A DNA stretch of 64,000 nt. Origin: Streptomyces sp. ISL-10. Lineage in GTDB: Bacteria > Actinomycetota > Actinomycetes > Streptomycetales > Streptomycetaceae. Below, piece by piece: positions 34,893 through 42,704 of the stretch. Both the position numbers and the translations under genes were made by a program. The DNA lies in NCBI RefSeq assembly GCF_018614575.1, contig NZ_JAGGOJ010000033.1, forward strand, positions 19,810 to 83,809, in the 5' to 3' direction. The first letter of the stretch is position 1, and every line of letters begins with the position of its first letter. The notes beneath the pieces were generated by a model that had not been told where the DNA came from, did not search any database, and saw nothing but the letters and a program-made list of their open reading frames with translations.

Positions 34893-35254
34893 TGAACTGG
34901 CTGCTGGTCATCGCTGGCGGGGCGGTCGGCGCCCCCTTGCGCTATCTGACGGACCGTGCGGTACAGGCGCGGCACGACTCGGTGTTCCCGTGGGGGACGT
35001 TCACGGTGAACGCTGCGGGGAGCCTCCTCCTCGGTGCGCTGGCCGGAGCTTCGGTGTCCTCGGGGACGTACGCGCTGCTGGGCACGGGGCTGTGCGGGGC
35101 GCTCACGACGTACTCCACGTTCTCCTACGAGACGCTGCGCCTGGCCGAACGCGGCTGGAAGTTCCTGGCCGTCGCGAACGTGGCCGCCTCCGTGCTGATC
35201 GGGCTCGGATCGGTCTTCCTGGGCGTGGAGTTGGCGCGCGGCATCGTGGGCTGA
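34892..35254 (+). CDS. crcB: Fluoride channel CrcB/FluC, second subunit
   Basis: A 120-residue four-helix protein with GGAVGAPLRYLTDR, FPWGTFTVNAAGS and GALTTYSTFSYE. The ATG overlaps the stop of the first copy by one base (TGATG); a GTG three bases earlier is equally readable. The pair probably assembles in opposite membrane orientations. No fluoride riboswitch is visible upstream of the operon. Confidence 0.92.
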   Translation: MNWLLVIAGGAVGAPLRYLTDRAVQARHDSVFPWGTFTVNAAGSLLLGALAGASVSSGTYALLGTGLCGALTTYSTFSYETLRLAERGWKFLAVANVAASVLIGLGSVFLGVELARGIVG

Positions 35255-35492
35255 CGGGTCGAGGGGCGGGTCCGGTGCGGCGCGGGGGTGTCGTGCGATG
35301 GCTGCGGTGCCTGGGTCCCGTACGTTCCCGTCGCGGCTGGCGTGTCGCGCTTTGGCCGGGGGTTTGCCGGGTCCGGTCCGTTCCCGGGCGCGGCGGGGTG
35401 CGCGGGACGGGTGCGTCGAGGGCGTGTCCCCGGCGGGGCGACGGGAGTTGGGCAGGGCGACCCGCATGCCCCCTCGTCCCGGAGGTGCCCCC

Positions 35493-36064
35493 GTGCGCCA
35501 GTTGTCAGCCCCCGGCCGGAAGGCCGTCTGGATCGTCGCCTCATGGGCGGTCTGGCCTCGACAGGCTGTATGAGCGTGAGCGACGACGCGGGCAGGAAGC
35601 CCGCGCCCAGCATCTCGGCGGAGCGCGGGGTGGCCGCGGAGCCCGACGGCGGCCACGGCGTCCCAGGCGGTGCGCAGCGCGGGGCGGCCGAGCACGGCCG
35701 GGACGGGCGGGACGGGAAGGACGCCGAGGAGGCCGACGCCGCCGGGAAGGAGAAGGGCAAGCGCGCCGAGGGGATGCCGAGCACAGGGGCGGACCCGGTG
35801 CCGGGCGGGAAGCCCCTGAAGCCGGGGACGAGGCCGACGCCGCCCCATGGCGGCGGTTCGCCGTCCCCGACCCAGCAGCACCCGACCCTGCCGCCGTCGG
35901 AGCCGACCCCGGAGCCGCCCACGAGCCCCACGCCGCAGCCGAGCGAACCGACCGGCCAGCCGTCGGCCTCCTCGGCGCCCGAGGTGCACGTGGGGGCGAG
36001 GCGGGCCGCCGGGGCCTTGGGGAACGGCGAGCCCGCCGCTTCGCCCCAGGACCGCCCGGCGTAG
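35493..36064 (+). pseudogene. Proline-rich lipoprotein gene broken by a one-base frameshift in its signal peptide
   Basis: A GTG at 35493, 7 nt after GGAGG (35481-35485), opens MRQLSAPGRKAVWIVASWA, the start of a signal peptide, but this frame stops at 35571-35573. One frame over, GLASTGC gives a lipobox with its cysteine at 35567-35569. A Pro/Ser/Gly-rich extracellular region (SVSDDAGRKPAPS...) then runs to the stop at 36064. Adding one base near 35549-35550 joins them into a perfect lipoprotein signal and a protein of about 190 residues. Either frame alone is not a credible protein. It may be a true frameshift, a sequencing error, or phase variation; there is no long homopolymer at the site, only GGGCGG. 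Confidence 0.65.
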
Positions 36065-36128
36065 GGCGTCCGGGCCGGGGCCGGAGGTCCGGACGCCGGG
36101 GATGTAAGCGGGGTCACTCGGGGGCGGT

Positions 36129-36158
36129 TTGCCTTTACCGGGGGGGGGTGCGTATGGT
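36129..36158 (+). promoter_or_regulatory. Candidate promoter of the DEAD-box helicase gene
   Basis: TTGCCT (36129-36134) and TATGGT (36153-36158) are 18 bp apart, with a run of nine G in the spacer. A start near 36165 would give an untranslated leader of about 148 nt before the ATG at 36313. Long leaders are common in cold-responsive helicase genes. Confidence 0.5.
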
Positions 36159-36312
36159 GGTAGATCGTTTGATCCCATTGCCCGGCGCCGAAACGGAAGC
36201 GCGCCGCGTGGCGCGTATTTCCCTAGCCGTGGCTGACCGCATCGAGGCGGTCGAATTGCGAATTCACGGAGTTTGGGCGCGTGCCGAGACTCCGGAAGGT
36301 TTCGCATTTCGC

Positions 36313-38490
36313 ATGTCCACTTTCAGTACTGATCACGCCGTCATGCCCGAGAACGACACGTTCGACGAGGCGGTCGCAGAGGTCGTCGAGGTCGTCGAGA
36401 CGGCGGCCGAAGAGCCCCAGCAGCCCCAGGTCACGTTCGCGGACCTCGGTCTGCCCGAGGGCGTCGTCCGCAAGCTCGCGCAGAACGGCGTGACGAGCCC
36501 CTTCCCGATCCAGGCCGCGACCATCCCGGACGCCCTGGCCGGCAAGGACATCCTCGGCCGCGGCCGCACCGGCTCCGGCAAGACGCTCTCCTTCGGTCTG
36601 CCGACCCTGGCCACGCTGGCCGGCGGCCACACCGAGAAGAAGAAGCCCCGCGCGGTCATCCTCACCCCGACCCGTGAGCTCGCGATGCAGGTCGCGGACG
36701 CCCTCCAGCCGTACGGCGACGTGCTCGGGCTCAAGATGAAGGTCGTCTGCGGCGGTACGTCCATGGGCAACCAGATCTACGCCCTGGAGCGCGGCGTCGA
36801 CGTCCTCGTCGCCACCCCGGGCCGGCTGCGTGACGTCATCAACCGCGGCGCATGCTCCCTCGAGGCCGTCCAGGTCGCCGTCCTCGACGAGGCCGACCAG
36901 ATGTCCGACCTGGGCTTCCTGCCCGAGGTCACCGAACTGCTCGACCAGGTCCCGGCCGGCGGCCAGCGGATGCTGTTCTCCGCCACGATGGAGAACGAGA
37001 TCTCCACCCTGGTCAAGCGCTACCTGACCGACCCGGTCAGCCACGAGGTCGACAGCGCCCAGGGCAACGTCACGACGATGACGCACCACGTGCTCGTCGT
37101 GAAGCCCAAGGACAAGGCGCCGGTCACGGCCGCCATCGCCGCCCGCAAGGGCCGCACCATCATCTTCGTCCGCACCCAGTTGGGCGCCGACCGCATCGCG
37201 GAGCAGCTGCGCGAGTCGGGTGTGAAGGCGGACGCGCTGCACGGCGGCATGACCCAGGGCGCCCGTACGCGCACCCTGGCCGACTTCAAGGACGGCTACG
37301 TCAACGCGCTCGTCGCCACCGACGTCGCCGCCCGCGGCATCCACGTCGACGGCATCGACCTGGTCCTGAACGTGGACCCGGCCGGTGACCACAAGGACTA
37401 CCTGCACCGCTCGGGCCGCACCGCCCGCGCCGGCAAGTCCGGCACGGTCGTGTCCCTGTCGCTGCCGCACCAGCGCCGCCAGATCTTCCGCCTCATGGAG
37501 GACGCGGGCGTGGACGCCTCGCGTCACATCGTCGGCGGTGCGGGCGCGTTCGACCCGGAGGTCGCCGAGATCACCGGTGCGCGTTCGCTCACCGAGGTCC
37601 AGGCCGACTCCGCGAACAACGCCGCGAAGCAGGCGGAGCGCGAGGTCGTCGAGCTGACCCGCCAGCTGGAGCGCGTGCAGCGCCGCGCGGCCGAGCTCCG
37701 CGAGGAGGCCGACCGCCTGGTGGCGCGCGCCGCCCGCGAGCGCGGCGAGGACCCGGAGGCCGCGGTCGCCGAGGTGACCGAGGCCGCTGAGGCCGAGGTC
37801 GAGGCAGCGGTCGAGGCAGCGCCCGAGCCGGAGCGCCGCGAGGAGCGCCGGGACGACCGGGGCAACTTCGAGCGCCGCGGCAACGACCGTGGCGACCGTG
37901 GCGGCTTCCGTCGTGACGACCGCCGTGACGGTGACCGTGGCGACCGTGGTGGCTTCCGCCGCGACGACCGCCCGTCGGGTGGCTTCCGCTCCGGCGGCGG
38001 CGACCGTCCGTTCAACCGTGACCGCCGTGACGACCGTCCGTCGGGCGGCTTCCGCCGGGACAACGACCGTGGCGGCTTCAACCGTGACCGTGACGACCGT
38101 GGTGGCCGTTCCTTCGAGCGTCGTGACAACGACCGTGGTGGCTTCCGCCGTGACGACCGCCCCTCGGGCGGCTTCCGCCGGGACAACGACCGTGGCGGCT
38201 TCAACCGTGACCGTGACGACCGTGGTGGCCGTTCCTTCGAGCGTCGTGACAACGACCGTGGTGGCTTCCGCCGTGACGACCGTCCGGCCGCCCACCGTGG
38301 CAGCGACCGTCCGTTCAACCGCGACCGTCGCGACGACCGCCCCTCCGGCGGCTTCCGCTCCGGCGGCAGCGACCGCCCGTACGGTCGCCGCGACGACCAC
38401 CGCGGTGGCGCCGGCTCGAACACCGGCACCAACACCGGCTCCTTCGGCGGCCGTCGTGACGACAAGCCGCGCTGGAAGCGCAACGGCTGA
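36313..38490 (+). CDS. DEAD-box ATP-dependent RNA helicase with Arg/Gly-rich tail
   Basis: A 725-residue helicase. The motor (about 40-400) shows Q motif FPIQAAT, motif I GRTGSGKT (84-91), PTRELA, VLDEADQM, SAT and HRSGRTAR. A helical acidic segment follows (about 430-510), then a long disordered tail of RDDRGGF and DNDRGGF units, an RGG-like RNA-binding region. The tail includes a near-exact 41-residue duplication. The ATG at 36313 (MSTFSTDHAVMPEN) is the family start as I recall it; GGAAGG lies 14 nt upstream. It probably remodels structured RNA in ribosome assembly or at low temperature. A terminator follows 19 bp after the stop. Confidence 0.93.
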   Translation: MSTFSTDHAVMPENDTFDEAVAEVVEVVETAAEEPQQPQVTFADLGLPEGVVRKLAQNGVTSPFPIQAATIPDALAGKDILGRGRTGSGKTLSFGLPTLATLAGGHTEKKKPRAVILTPTRELAMQVADALQPYGDVLGLKMKVVCGGTSMGNQIYALERGVDVLVATPGRLRDVINRGACSLEAVQVAVLDEADQMSDLGFLPEVTELLDQVPAGGQRMLFSATMENEISTLVKRYLTDPVSHEVDSAQGNVTTMTHHVLVVKPKDKAPVTAAIAARKGRTIIFVRTQLGADRIAEQLRESGVKADALHGGMTQGARTRTLADFKDGYVNALVATDVAARGIHVDGIDLVLNVDPAGDHKDYLHRSGRTARAGKSGTVVSLSLPHQRRQIFRLMEDAGVDASRHIVGGAGAFDPEVAEITGARSLTEVQADSANNAAKQAEREVVELTRQLERVQRRAAELREEADRLVARAARERGEDPEAAVAEVTEAAEAEVEAAVEAAPEPERREERRDDRGNFERRGNDRGDRGGFRRDDRRDGDRGDRGGFRRDDRPSGGFRSGGGDRPFNRDRRDDRPSGGFRRDNDRGGFNRDRDDRGGRSFERRDNDRGGFRRDDRPSGGFRRDNDRGGFNRDRDDRGGRSFERRDNDRGGFRRDDRPAAHRGSDRPFNRDRRDDRPSGGFRSGGSDRPYGRRDDHRGGAGSNTGTNTGSFGGRRDDKPRWKRNG
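38023..38281 (+). repeat. 123-bp tandem duplication inside the helicase tail
   Basis: Two consecutive 123-bp units (41 codons) are almost identical at DNA level, including silent positions. For example CAACGACCGTGGCGGCTTCA occurs at 38061 and again at 38184. Flanking shorter RGG-type units are more diverged. Confidence 0.85.
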
Positions 38491-38509
38491 CACGCACTGA
38501 GCACCTGAT

Positions 38510-38547
38510 CAGGGCCCGTACGACACCTAGGTGGCGTACGGGCCCTG
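38510..38547 (+). terminator. Terminator of the DEAD-box helicase gene
   Basis: CAGGGCCCGTACG (38510-38522) pairs perfectly with 38535-38547; the loop itself contains the palindrome CACCTAGGTG. Confidence 0.85.
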
Positions 38548-38657
38548 CTGTTACCCTCGGCGCACACGAGGCGGCTGTGACGCGCGCGCCCAGGGGGGCC
38601 TGAGAGAACGCCGCGCCCGTCTCCACGGACATCAGGTTTCCTGGGGAGGAGCCTCAC

Positions 38658-39176
38658 TTGCTGGGAACTGTGCTGGGGCGCCGTCGTGCTCGCCCGGCTG
38701 CCGCCGTCGATGTCGTGGCGGCACTCCCATCCGCCGTTCCGCTCGCAGCCACGCCGGCGGTGGCAGCGGAGCCGCCGCTTTCACCCCTGATTCCCGCCGA
38801 GCACGTACTCGACCGCGATGCGGCCGACGTGCCGGCCGCGGGCGTACCCGGCTTACTCCGCGGCGACCACGACGCGAGTTGCCTTTACGTCTCGTACCCC
38901 TGCGTCTCGTACGCCGTTGGGTCGCAGAAGCCGTACGTCGCCGACGGCACTCACTCGCTGCACGGCACGTGGTCGGACACCGTCGCTCGCCGGCACAGCT
39001 CGCTCCGCACGACGGTGGTCGGCATGGGCGACATCACCGGTGACGGCAGGCCGGACCCGGTGGTGCGTGACACGGCCGGGAAGCTGCTCCGGTTCAGCGG
39101 GACCGGGACGGGCATGCCGGCCGGGCGGGTCCGGATCGGCACCAGCGGCTGGGCTGCCTCAACGGGTCTGCACTGA
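38658..39176 (+). pseudogene. Relic of a VCBS/FG-GAP repeat protein (signal plus last repeat)
   Basis: A TTG at 38658 after GGGGAGGAG opens a 172-residue frame with a degraded signal-like N-terminus (RRRARPAAAVDVVAALPSAV...) ending AVAAEP. It then jumps almost directly to a single terminal FG-GAP repeat: TVVGMGDITGDGRPDPVVRD...GKLLRFSGTGTG. The last 165 bp are about 91% identical, without gaps, to the end of the next gene (42189-42353). Full-length relatives have several repeats and a large middle domain, so this looks like an internally deleted or recombined copy. It might still be expressed as a small secreted protein, as the frame is open. Confidence 0.6.
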
Positions 39177-39204
39177 GCGCTCCCACCTACCGCAACGACT
39201 CACT

Positions 39205-39242
39205 CGCGGCAGCCTTCCGGCCGTTGCCGGAAAGCTGCCGCG
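39205..39242 (+). terminator. Hairpin after the VCBS relic
   Basis: CGCGGCAGC/GCTGCCGCG outer and TTCCGG/CCGGAA inner arms, with one internal C-A mismatch, form a 15-bp stem 29 bp past the relic's stop. Confidence 0.75.
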
Positions 39243-39248
39243 CCCGCG

Positions 39249-39264
39249 CTTCCCCATGGGGAAG
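39249..39264. repeat. 16-bp palindrome before the VCBS gene
   Basis: CTTCCCCATGGGGAAG is a perfect palindrome 27 bp upstream of the GTG at 39291. It may be an operator or a small RNA hairpin near the ribosome binding site. Confidence 0.5.
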
Positions 39265-39290
39265 TGCTTCCTTTCCCGAAGAGGAGATAC

Positions 39291-42200
39291 GTGTACGGCA
39301 AGAGACCCCTGGGCGGCTTCGTCGCCGCCGCAGTGGTGCTGGGAGCGGCTGTGGCCATCGGCCCGGCGTCCCCAACGGCACAGGCACAGCCGACGCCTGA
39401 GGTGGTCATCCCCGGGGTGACCAGCGAGGTTCCCGTCCACAGTTACGTGGTGAACGCGGGCCCGAACGGATATCTGCGCATAGAGGAGGGGCGGGGCGCG
39501 ATCTGGCGCTCGTACGGGGGTGTCTCGGACGTCGAGGTCGACGCCGAGGCGAAGCCCTGGCCGTCGTACGAGTGGGGCTCCGGGTCGGACGTGGTCGCGC
39601 GCCACCAGGAGGCGGCGGGCACCGTCGCCCTGCGCGACATGGTCACGGGCCAGACCGCGACCGTGCAGCTGCCGACGGGGCACACCTACCTCAGGGCGCT
39701 CGGCTGGAACGTCCTGACCCGCACCGGGTCGGGGTCCGAGACCCGCTTCCACGTGCTCGACGTGCAGACCGGACAGCTGCGCGACCGGCTCGTCGAGGGG
39801 CTGCCCGCGGGCAACGGCGCGAACGGTGCCGGCGTGGGCGACGCCGAAGGGCTGGTGCTCGGCTGGAGCGGCCAGTACTTCTGGCTGGACGTGACGCAGC
39901 AGCGCGCGTTCCCCATCGGCGTGGACGCGTCGACGACCGTCGGCGAGATGGCCCTGACACCGGACCGGCTGCTGGTCCGCGGCTACGGCAAGGTGTCCGT
40001 GTTCCGGCGCGACGATCTGACGAAGCCCGAACTCGTCCGGCCGCTCACCGGCGACGCCGACGTCCGGCTCCTGGGCCTGGTGGGCAACGAGCTGATCGTC
40101 GCCCGGCACGACCCGGCGCTCGGAGTCGGCACCTGGGACATGCCCACCTGGCGCGTCGACGCCGAGCCGCTGGACGGCTCGCCCACCCGTACGCTCCTGG
40201 CCCGCACGAAGGACCTCGCGACCGCGACTCCGAGCGGCGGTCTGCTGGTGCACGGCGGGCCGAGCACCTCCGAGTGGGGTGTCCAGCGGATCGAGGCGGA
40301 CAGCACCGGGCGGGCCGTGGTCGGCCCCGACACCCGGGTCGCGACGCGGATCGTGCCGAACACGGTGAACCGGCTGTCGTTCCACCAGGGGCGACTGACC
40401 AGCCTGGAGAGCGTCGCGGCGGTCGGCCGGACGGGCATGTACACGCGCACGGCGGAGCCCGAAGGGGGCACGGTCGTCCACGGCGCGCGCCAGGACCGCG
40501 GCTGGCTGCCGCCGCTGCCCGACCGGTGCTCCCTCATCATCTGCCCGAGGGTCGACGAGACCGGCGACGGCCGCATCGTCTACGGCGGCCCGCTGGGCAC
40601 CGGCCCGAGCCAGGGCGTCCTGCCGATCCACCGGCTGGACGAGGGCCGGCAGCTGCCCGGCACGAAGTTCGACGTCGGCACGCAGTCGCAGGGCATGATC
40701 GGCAGCTGGGGCCGCTGGACCGTCGCGTACGCGATGCTGTCCGACGGCTCGCCGGAGACGCGGATCGTGGACACCGACACCGGCCAGGTGGTGCGGAAGC
40801 TCCCCGTCCAGCCGAGGTCCCTGTCGGGGACGACGCTGTGGGCGCACGGCCAGGGCCACGGCACGATCGCGGGCTACGACATAAGGACCGGCGCCCGCGT
40901 GAAGGAGCTGTACCTCTCGGGCTGCTTCGTCGAGGGCGCCGAGTCGGTCGGCCGCTGGCTGCACTGGATCTGCTCCGGGTCGCGGGACGACGAGGGCGTG
41001 CTGGACCTGGAGACGGGCGCGGTCACTCCTCTCGGCATCGGCTACGGCAACCGCGCCAAGCTCGGCGACGGCTTCGTCGCCTACCCGCAGGACGGCAAGC
41101 TCAAGGTGAAGGACCTGCGCGACGGCGGCACGGTCCACGAGATCGACGCCAACCTGAACGCCATCGACGCGGCGTGGGACATCGACCCGGCGACGAACAC
41201 GATCGCCTGGGCCGACGCGAAGGGCGCGATCCACCTCGTGGGCAGCGGCGTCGCCACGTCCGCGCTCACCGTGGCCGACTCCGCCGCCGCTGCTTCCGTG
41301 AACGTCAAGAGCGCTGCCTGGAAGCCGCGGTGGTGGCTGTCCGAGCCCGCCGCCTCCTGGACGCTGACGCTGAGGAACAAGGCGACCGGCGCCGTGGTGC
41401 GCACCCTCTCGGGCGCCAAGGCGCGCGGCCTGGTGAGCCCCTCGTGGGACGGCAGGGACACGGCCGGAAAGCTGGTCGCGAACGGCGCCCACACCTGGAC
41501 GCTGACGGCGAAGCCTGCCGACGGCCAGGGCGCGGACGTGAACGTCTTTGGCACGGTGTCGGTCACGGGCGCTGCGCCGGTGCGGCGCGACCTGGTCGGA
41601 GACGACGGCTTCGGTGACCTGCTGGTGATGGACTCGACGGGTCTGGTGTCGCTCTACAAGGGCACGGGCACGGGCGGGTTGTCGTCGCGGATCGCGGGTA
41701 CGGGGGCGAAATTCGCGACGAGCGCGGTGCTTGTGCCGTCGGGTGATGTGAACGGTGACCGCTGCAACGACGTGCTGGTCCGCCTCGGAAACGAGCTGCG
41801 GTCCTACCGGCCGGGCTGCGGCAAGATCGTCTCCGCTTCCTCGCCGTACACGTCGATCGGCACGGGGTGGGGTCAGTACGACGTGTTGACGACTTCGGGT
41901 GATGTGAACGCCGATGGCCACATCGATCTGATCGCACGTCAGACGACGTCGGGTGACATGTACTTCTACGCGGGGACGGCGGATCACCGGTTCAAGAGCC
42001 GGGTGAAGATCGGCACGAACTGGAAGACGTACACGAAGGTCGTCGGCGCGGGTGACCTGAACGGCGACGGGCGCGGTGACCTGCTGGGCGTGGACAAGGC
42101 GGGTGCGCTGTGGCGGTACCACGGCACGGCGACGGGCGGTGTCACCTCCCGTGTGAAGCTGGCCGACGCGTGGGGTTCGGCCTACACGACGGTGGTCGGC

Positions 42201-42353
42201 ATGGGCGACATCACCGGTGACGGCAAGCCGGATCTGGTGGCGCGTGACACGGCCGGGAAGCTGTTCCGGTTCAGCGGGACCGGGACGGGCACGCTGGCCG
42301 GGCGGGTCCAGATCGGCACCAGCGGCTGGGCCGCCTTCAAGGGCCTGTACTGA
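39291..42353 (+). CDS. Secreted VCBS/FG-GAP repeat protein
   Basis: A 1020-residue exported protein. The GTG at 39291, 4 nt after GAGGAG, gives a Sec signal (GGFVAAAVVLGAAVAIG, then TAQAQP). Residues about 40-650 look like a beta-propeller of strands with WxxG and D-G turns. A FlgD-like Ig segment follows (WTLTLRNKATGAVVRTL...GLVSPSWDGRDTAGK). The C-terminal about 260 residues hold several FG-GAP/VCBS units with calcium-binding loops such as DVNGDRCND, DVNADGHID, DLNGDGRGD and DITGDGKPD. Such proteins sit at the cell surface and may bind sugars or proteins; the target is unknown. An 18-bp stem terminator follows. Confidence 0.9.
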   Translation: MYGKRPLGGFVAAAVVLGAAVAIGPASPTAQAQPTPEVVIPGVTSEVPVHSYVVNAGPNGYLRIEEGRGAIWRSYGGVSDVEVDAEAKPWPSYEWGSGSDVVARHQEAAGTVALRDMVTGQTATVQLPTGHTYLRALGWNVLTRTGSGSETRFHVLDVQTGQLRDRLVEGLPAGNGANGAGVGDAEGLVLGWSGQYFWLDVTQQRAFPIGVDASTTVGEMALTPDRLLVRGYGKVSVFRRDDLTKPELVRPLTGDADVRLLGLVGNELIVARHDPALGVGTWDMPTWRVDAEPLDGSPTRTLLARTKDLATATPSGGLLVHGGPSTSEWGVQRIEADSTGRAVVGPDTRVATRIVPNTVNRLSFHQGRLTSLESVAAVGRTGMYTRTAEPEGGTVVHGARQDRGWLPPLPDRCSLIICPRVDETGDGRIVYGGPLGTGPSQGVLPIHRLDEGRQLPGTKFDVGTQSQGMIGSWGRWTVAYAMLSDGSPETRIVDTDTGQVVRKLPVQPRSLSGTTLWAHGQGHGTIAGYDIRTGARVKELYLSGCFVEGAESVGRWLHWICSGSRDDEGVLDLETGAVTPLGIGYGNRAKLGDGFVAYPQDGKLKVKDLRDGGTVHEIDANLNAIDAAWDIDPATNTIAWADAKGAIHLVGSGVATSALTVADSAAAASVNVKSAAWKPRWWLSEPAASWTLTLRNKATGAVVRTLSGAKARGLVSPSWDGRDTAGKLVANGAHTWTLTAKPADGQGADVNVFGTVSVTGAAPVRRDLVGDDGFGDLLVMDSTGLVSLYKGTGTGGLSSRIAGTGAKFATSAVLVPSGDVNGDRCNDVLVRLGNELRSYRPGCGKIVSASSPYTSIGTGWGQYDVLTTSGDVNADGHIDLIARQTTSGDMYFYAGTADHRFKSRVKIGTNWKTYTKVVGAGDLNGDGRGDLLGVDKAGALWRYHGTATGGVTSRVKLADAWGSAYTTVVGMGDITGDGKPDLVARDTAGKLFRFSGTGTGTLAGRVQIGTSGWAAFKGLY

Positions 42354-42359
42354 CCGTTT

Positions 42360-42403
42360 CCCGTTCGGCTCGCCCGCCCGGCGCTGCGGGCGAGCCGAAC
42401 GGG
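42360..42403 (+). terminator. Terminator of the VCBS gene
   Basis: A perfect 18-bp stem (42360-42377 with 42386-42403) and 8-nt loop begin 6 bp after the stop. Confidence 0.9.
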
Positions 42404-42473
42404 ACGGGGCCGGAGTCGGATACCCGATCGGTTCCGGGGATCTCTTTGGTTATGCTCAGGGGTGTTGCGCCGA

Positions 42474-42549
42474 GGGCCGTTAGCTCAATTGGCAGAGCAG
42501 CGGACTTTTAATCCGTTGGTTGTGGGTTCGAGTCCCACACGGCCTACCA
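42474..42549 (+). tRNA. tRNA-Lys (TTT anticodon)
   Basis: The acceptor GGGCCGT pairs with ACGGCCT (one G-T wobble at the end), the anticodon loop is CTTTTAA, and the T arm has GTGGGTTCGAGTCCCAC. The 3' CCA is encoded (42547-42549). TATGCT at 42451-42456 is a plausible -10 element. Confidence 0.97.
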
Positions 42550-42554
42550 CTCAG

Positions 42555-42583
42555 CCCCAGGTCAGAAGCGTTCTGGCCTGGGG
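42555..42583 (+). terminator. Terminator of tRNA-Lys
   Basis: CCCCAGG...CCTGGGG arms with inner CAGAA/TTCTG surround GCG, starting 6 bp after the CCA end; TTGACCTTGTTT follows. Confidence 0.75.
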
Positions 42584-42704
42584 TTGACCTTGTTTCGGGA
42601 ACTCGATCGCGGTCCTGCCGGCCCGAAGGGCAGACGAACGGCTCCCCGGCTGGGGAGCCATGCCACGATTCCGGCGTGATCAGGGGCGCGGCGACGGAGA
42701 CGTG

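Noticed and set aside
36163..36312. N-terminal extension of the DEAD-box helicase from an upstream ATG
   Set aside because: The extension would be encoded after a likely promoter with no Shine-Dalgarno, while MSTFSTDHAVMPEN matches the remembered family start.
38023..38281. CRISPR-like or mobile repeat in the helicase gene
   Set aside because: The periodicity is codon-phased (41 codons) and encodes an RGG-like tail in frame with the helicase.
39159..42122. Minus-strand open frame of 987 codons over the VCBS gene
   Set aside because: Antisense shadow; the plus strand has a signal peptide, ribosome binding site and calcium-binding repeats.
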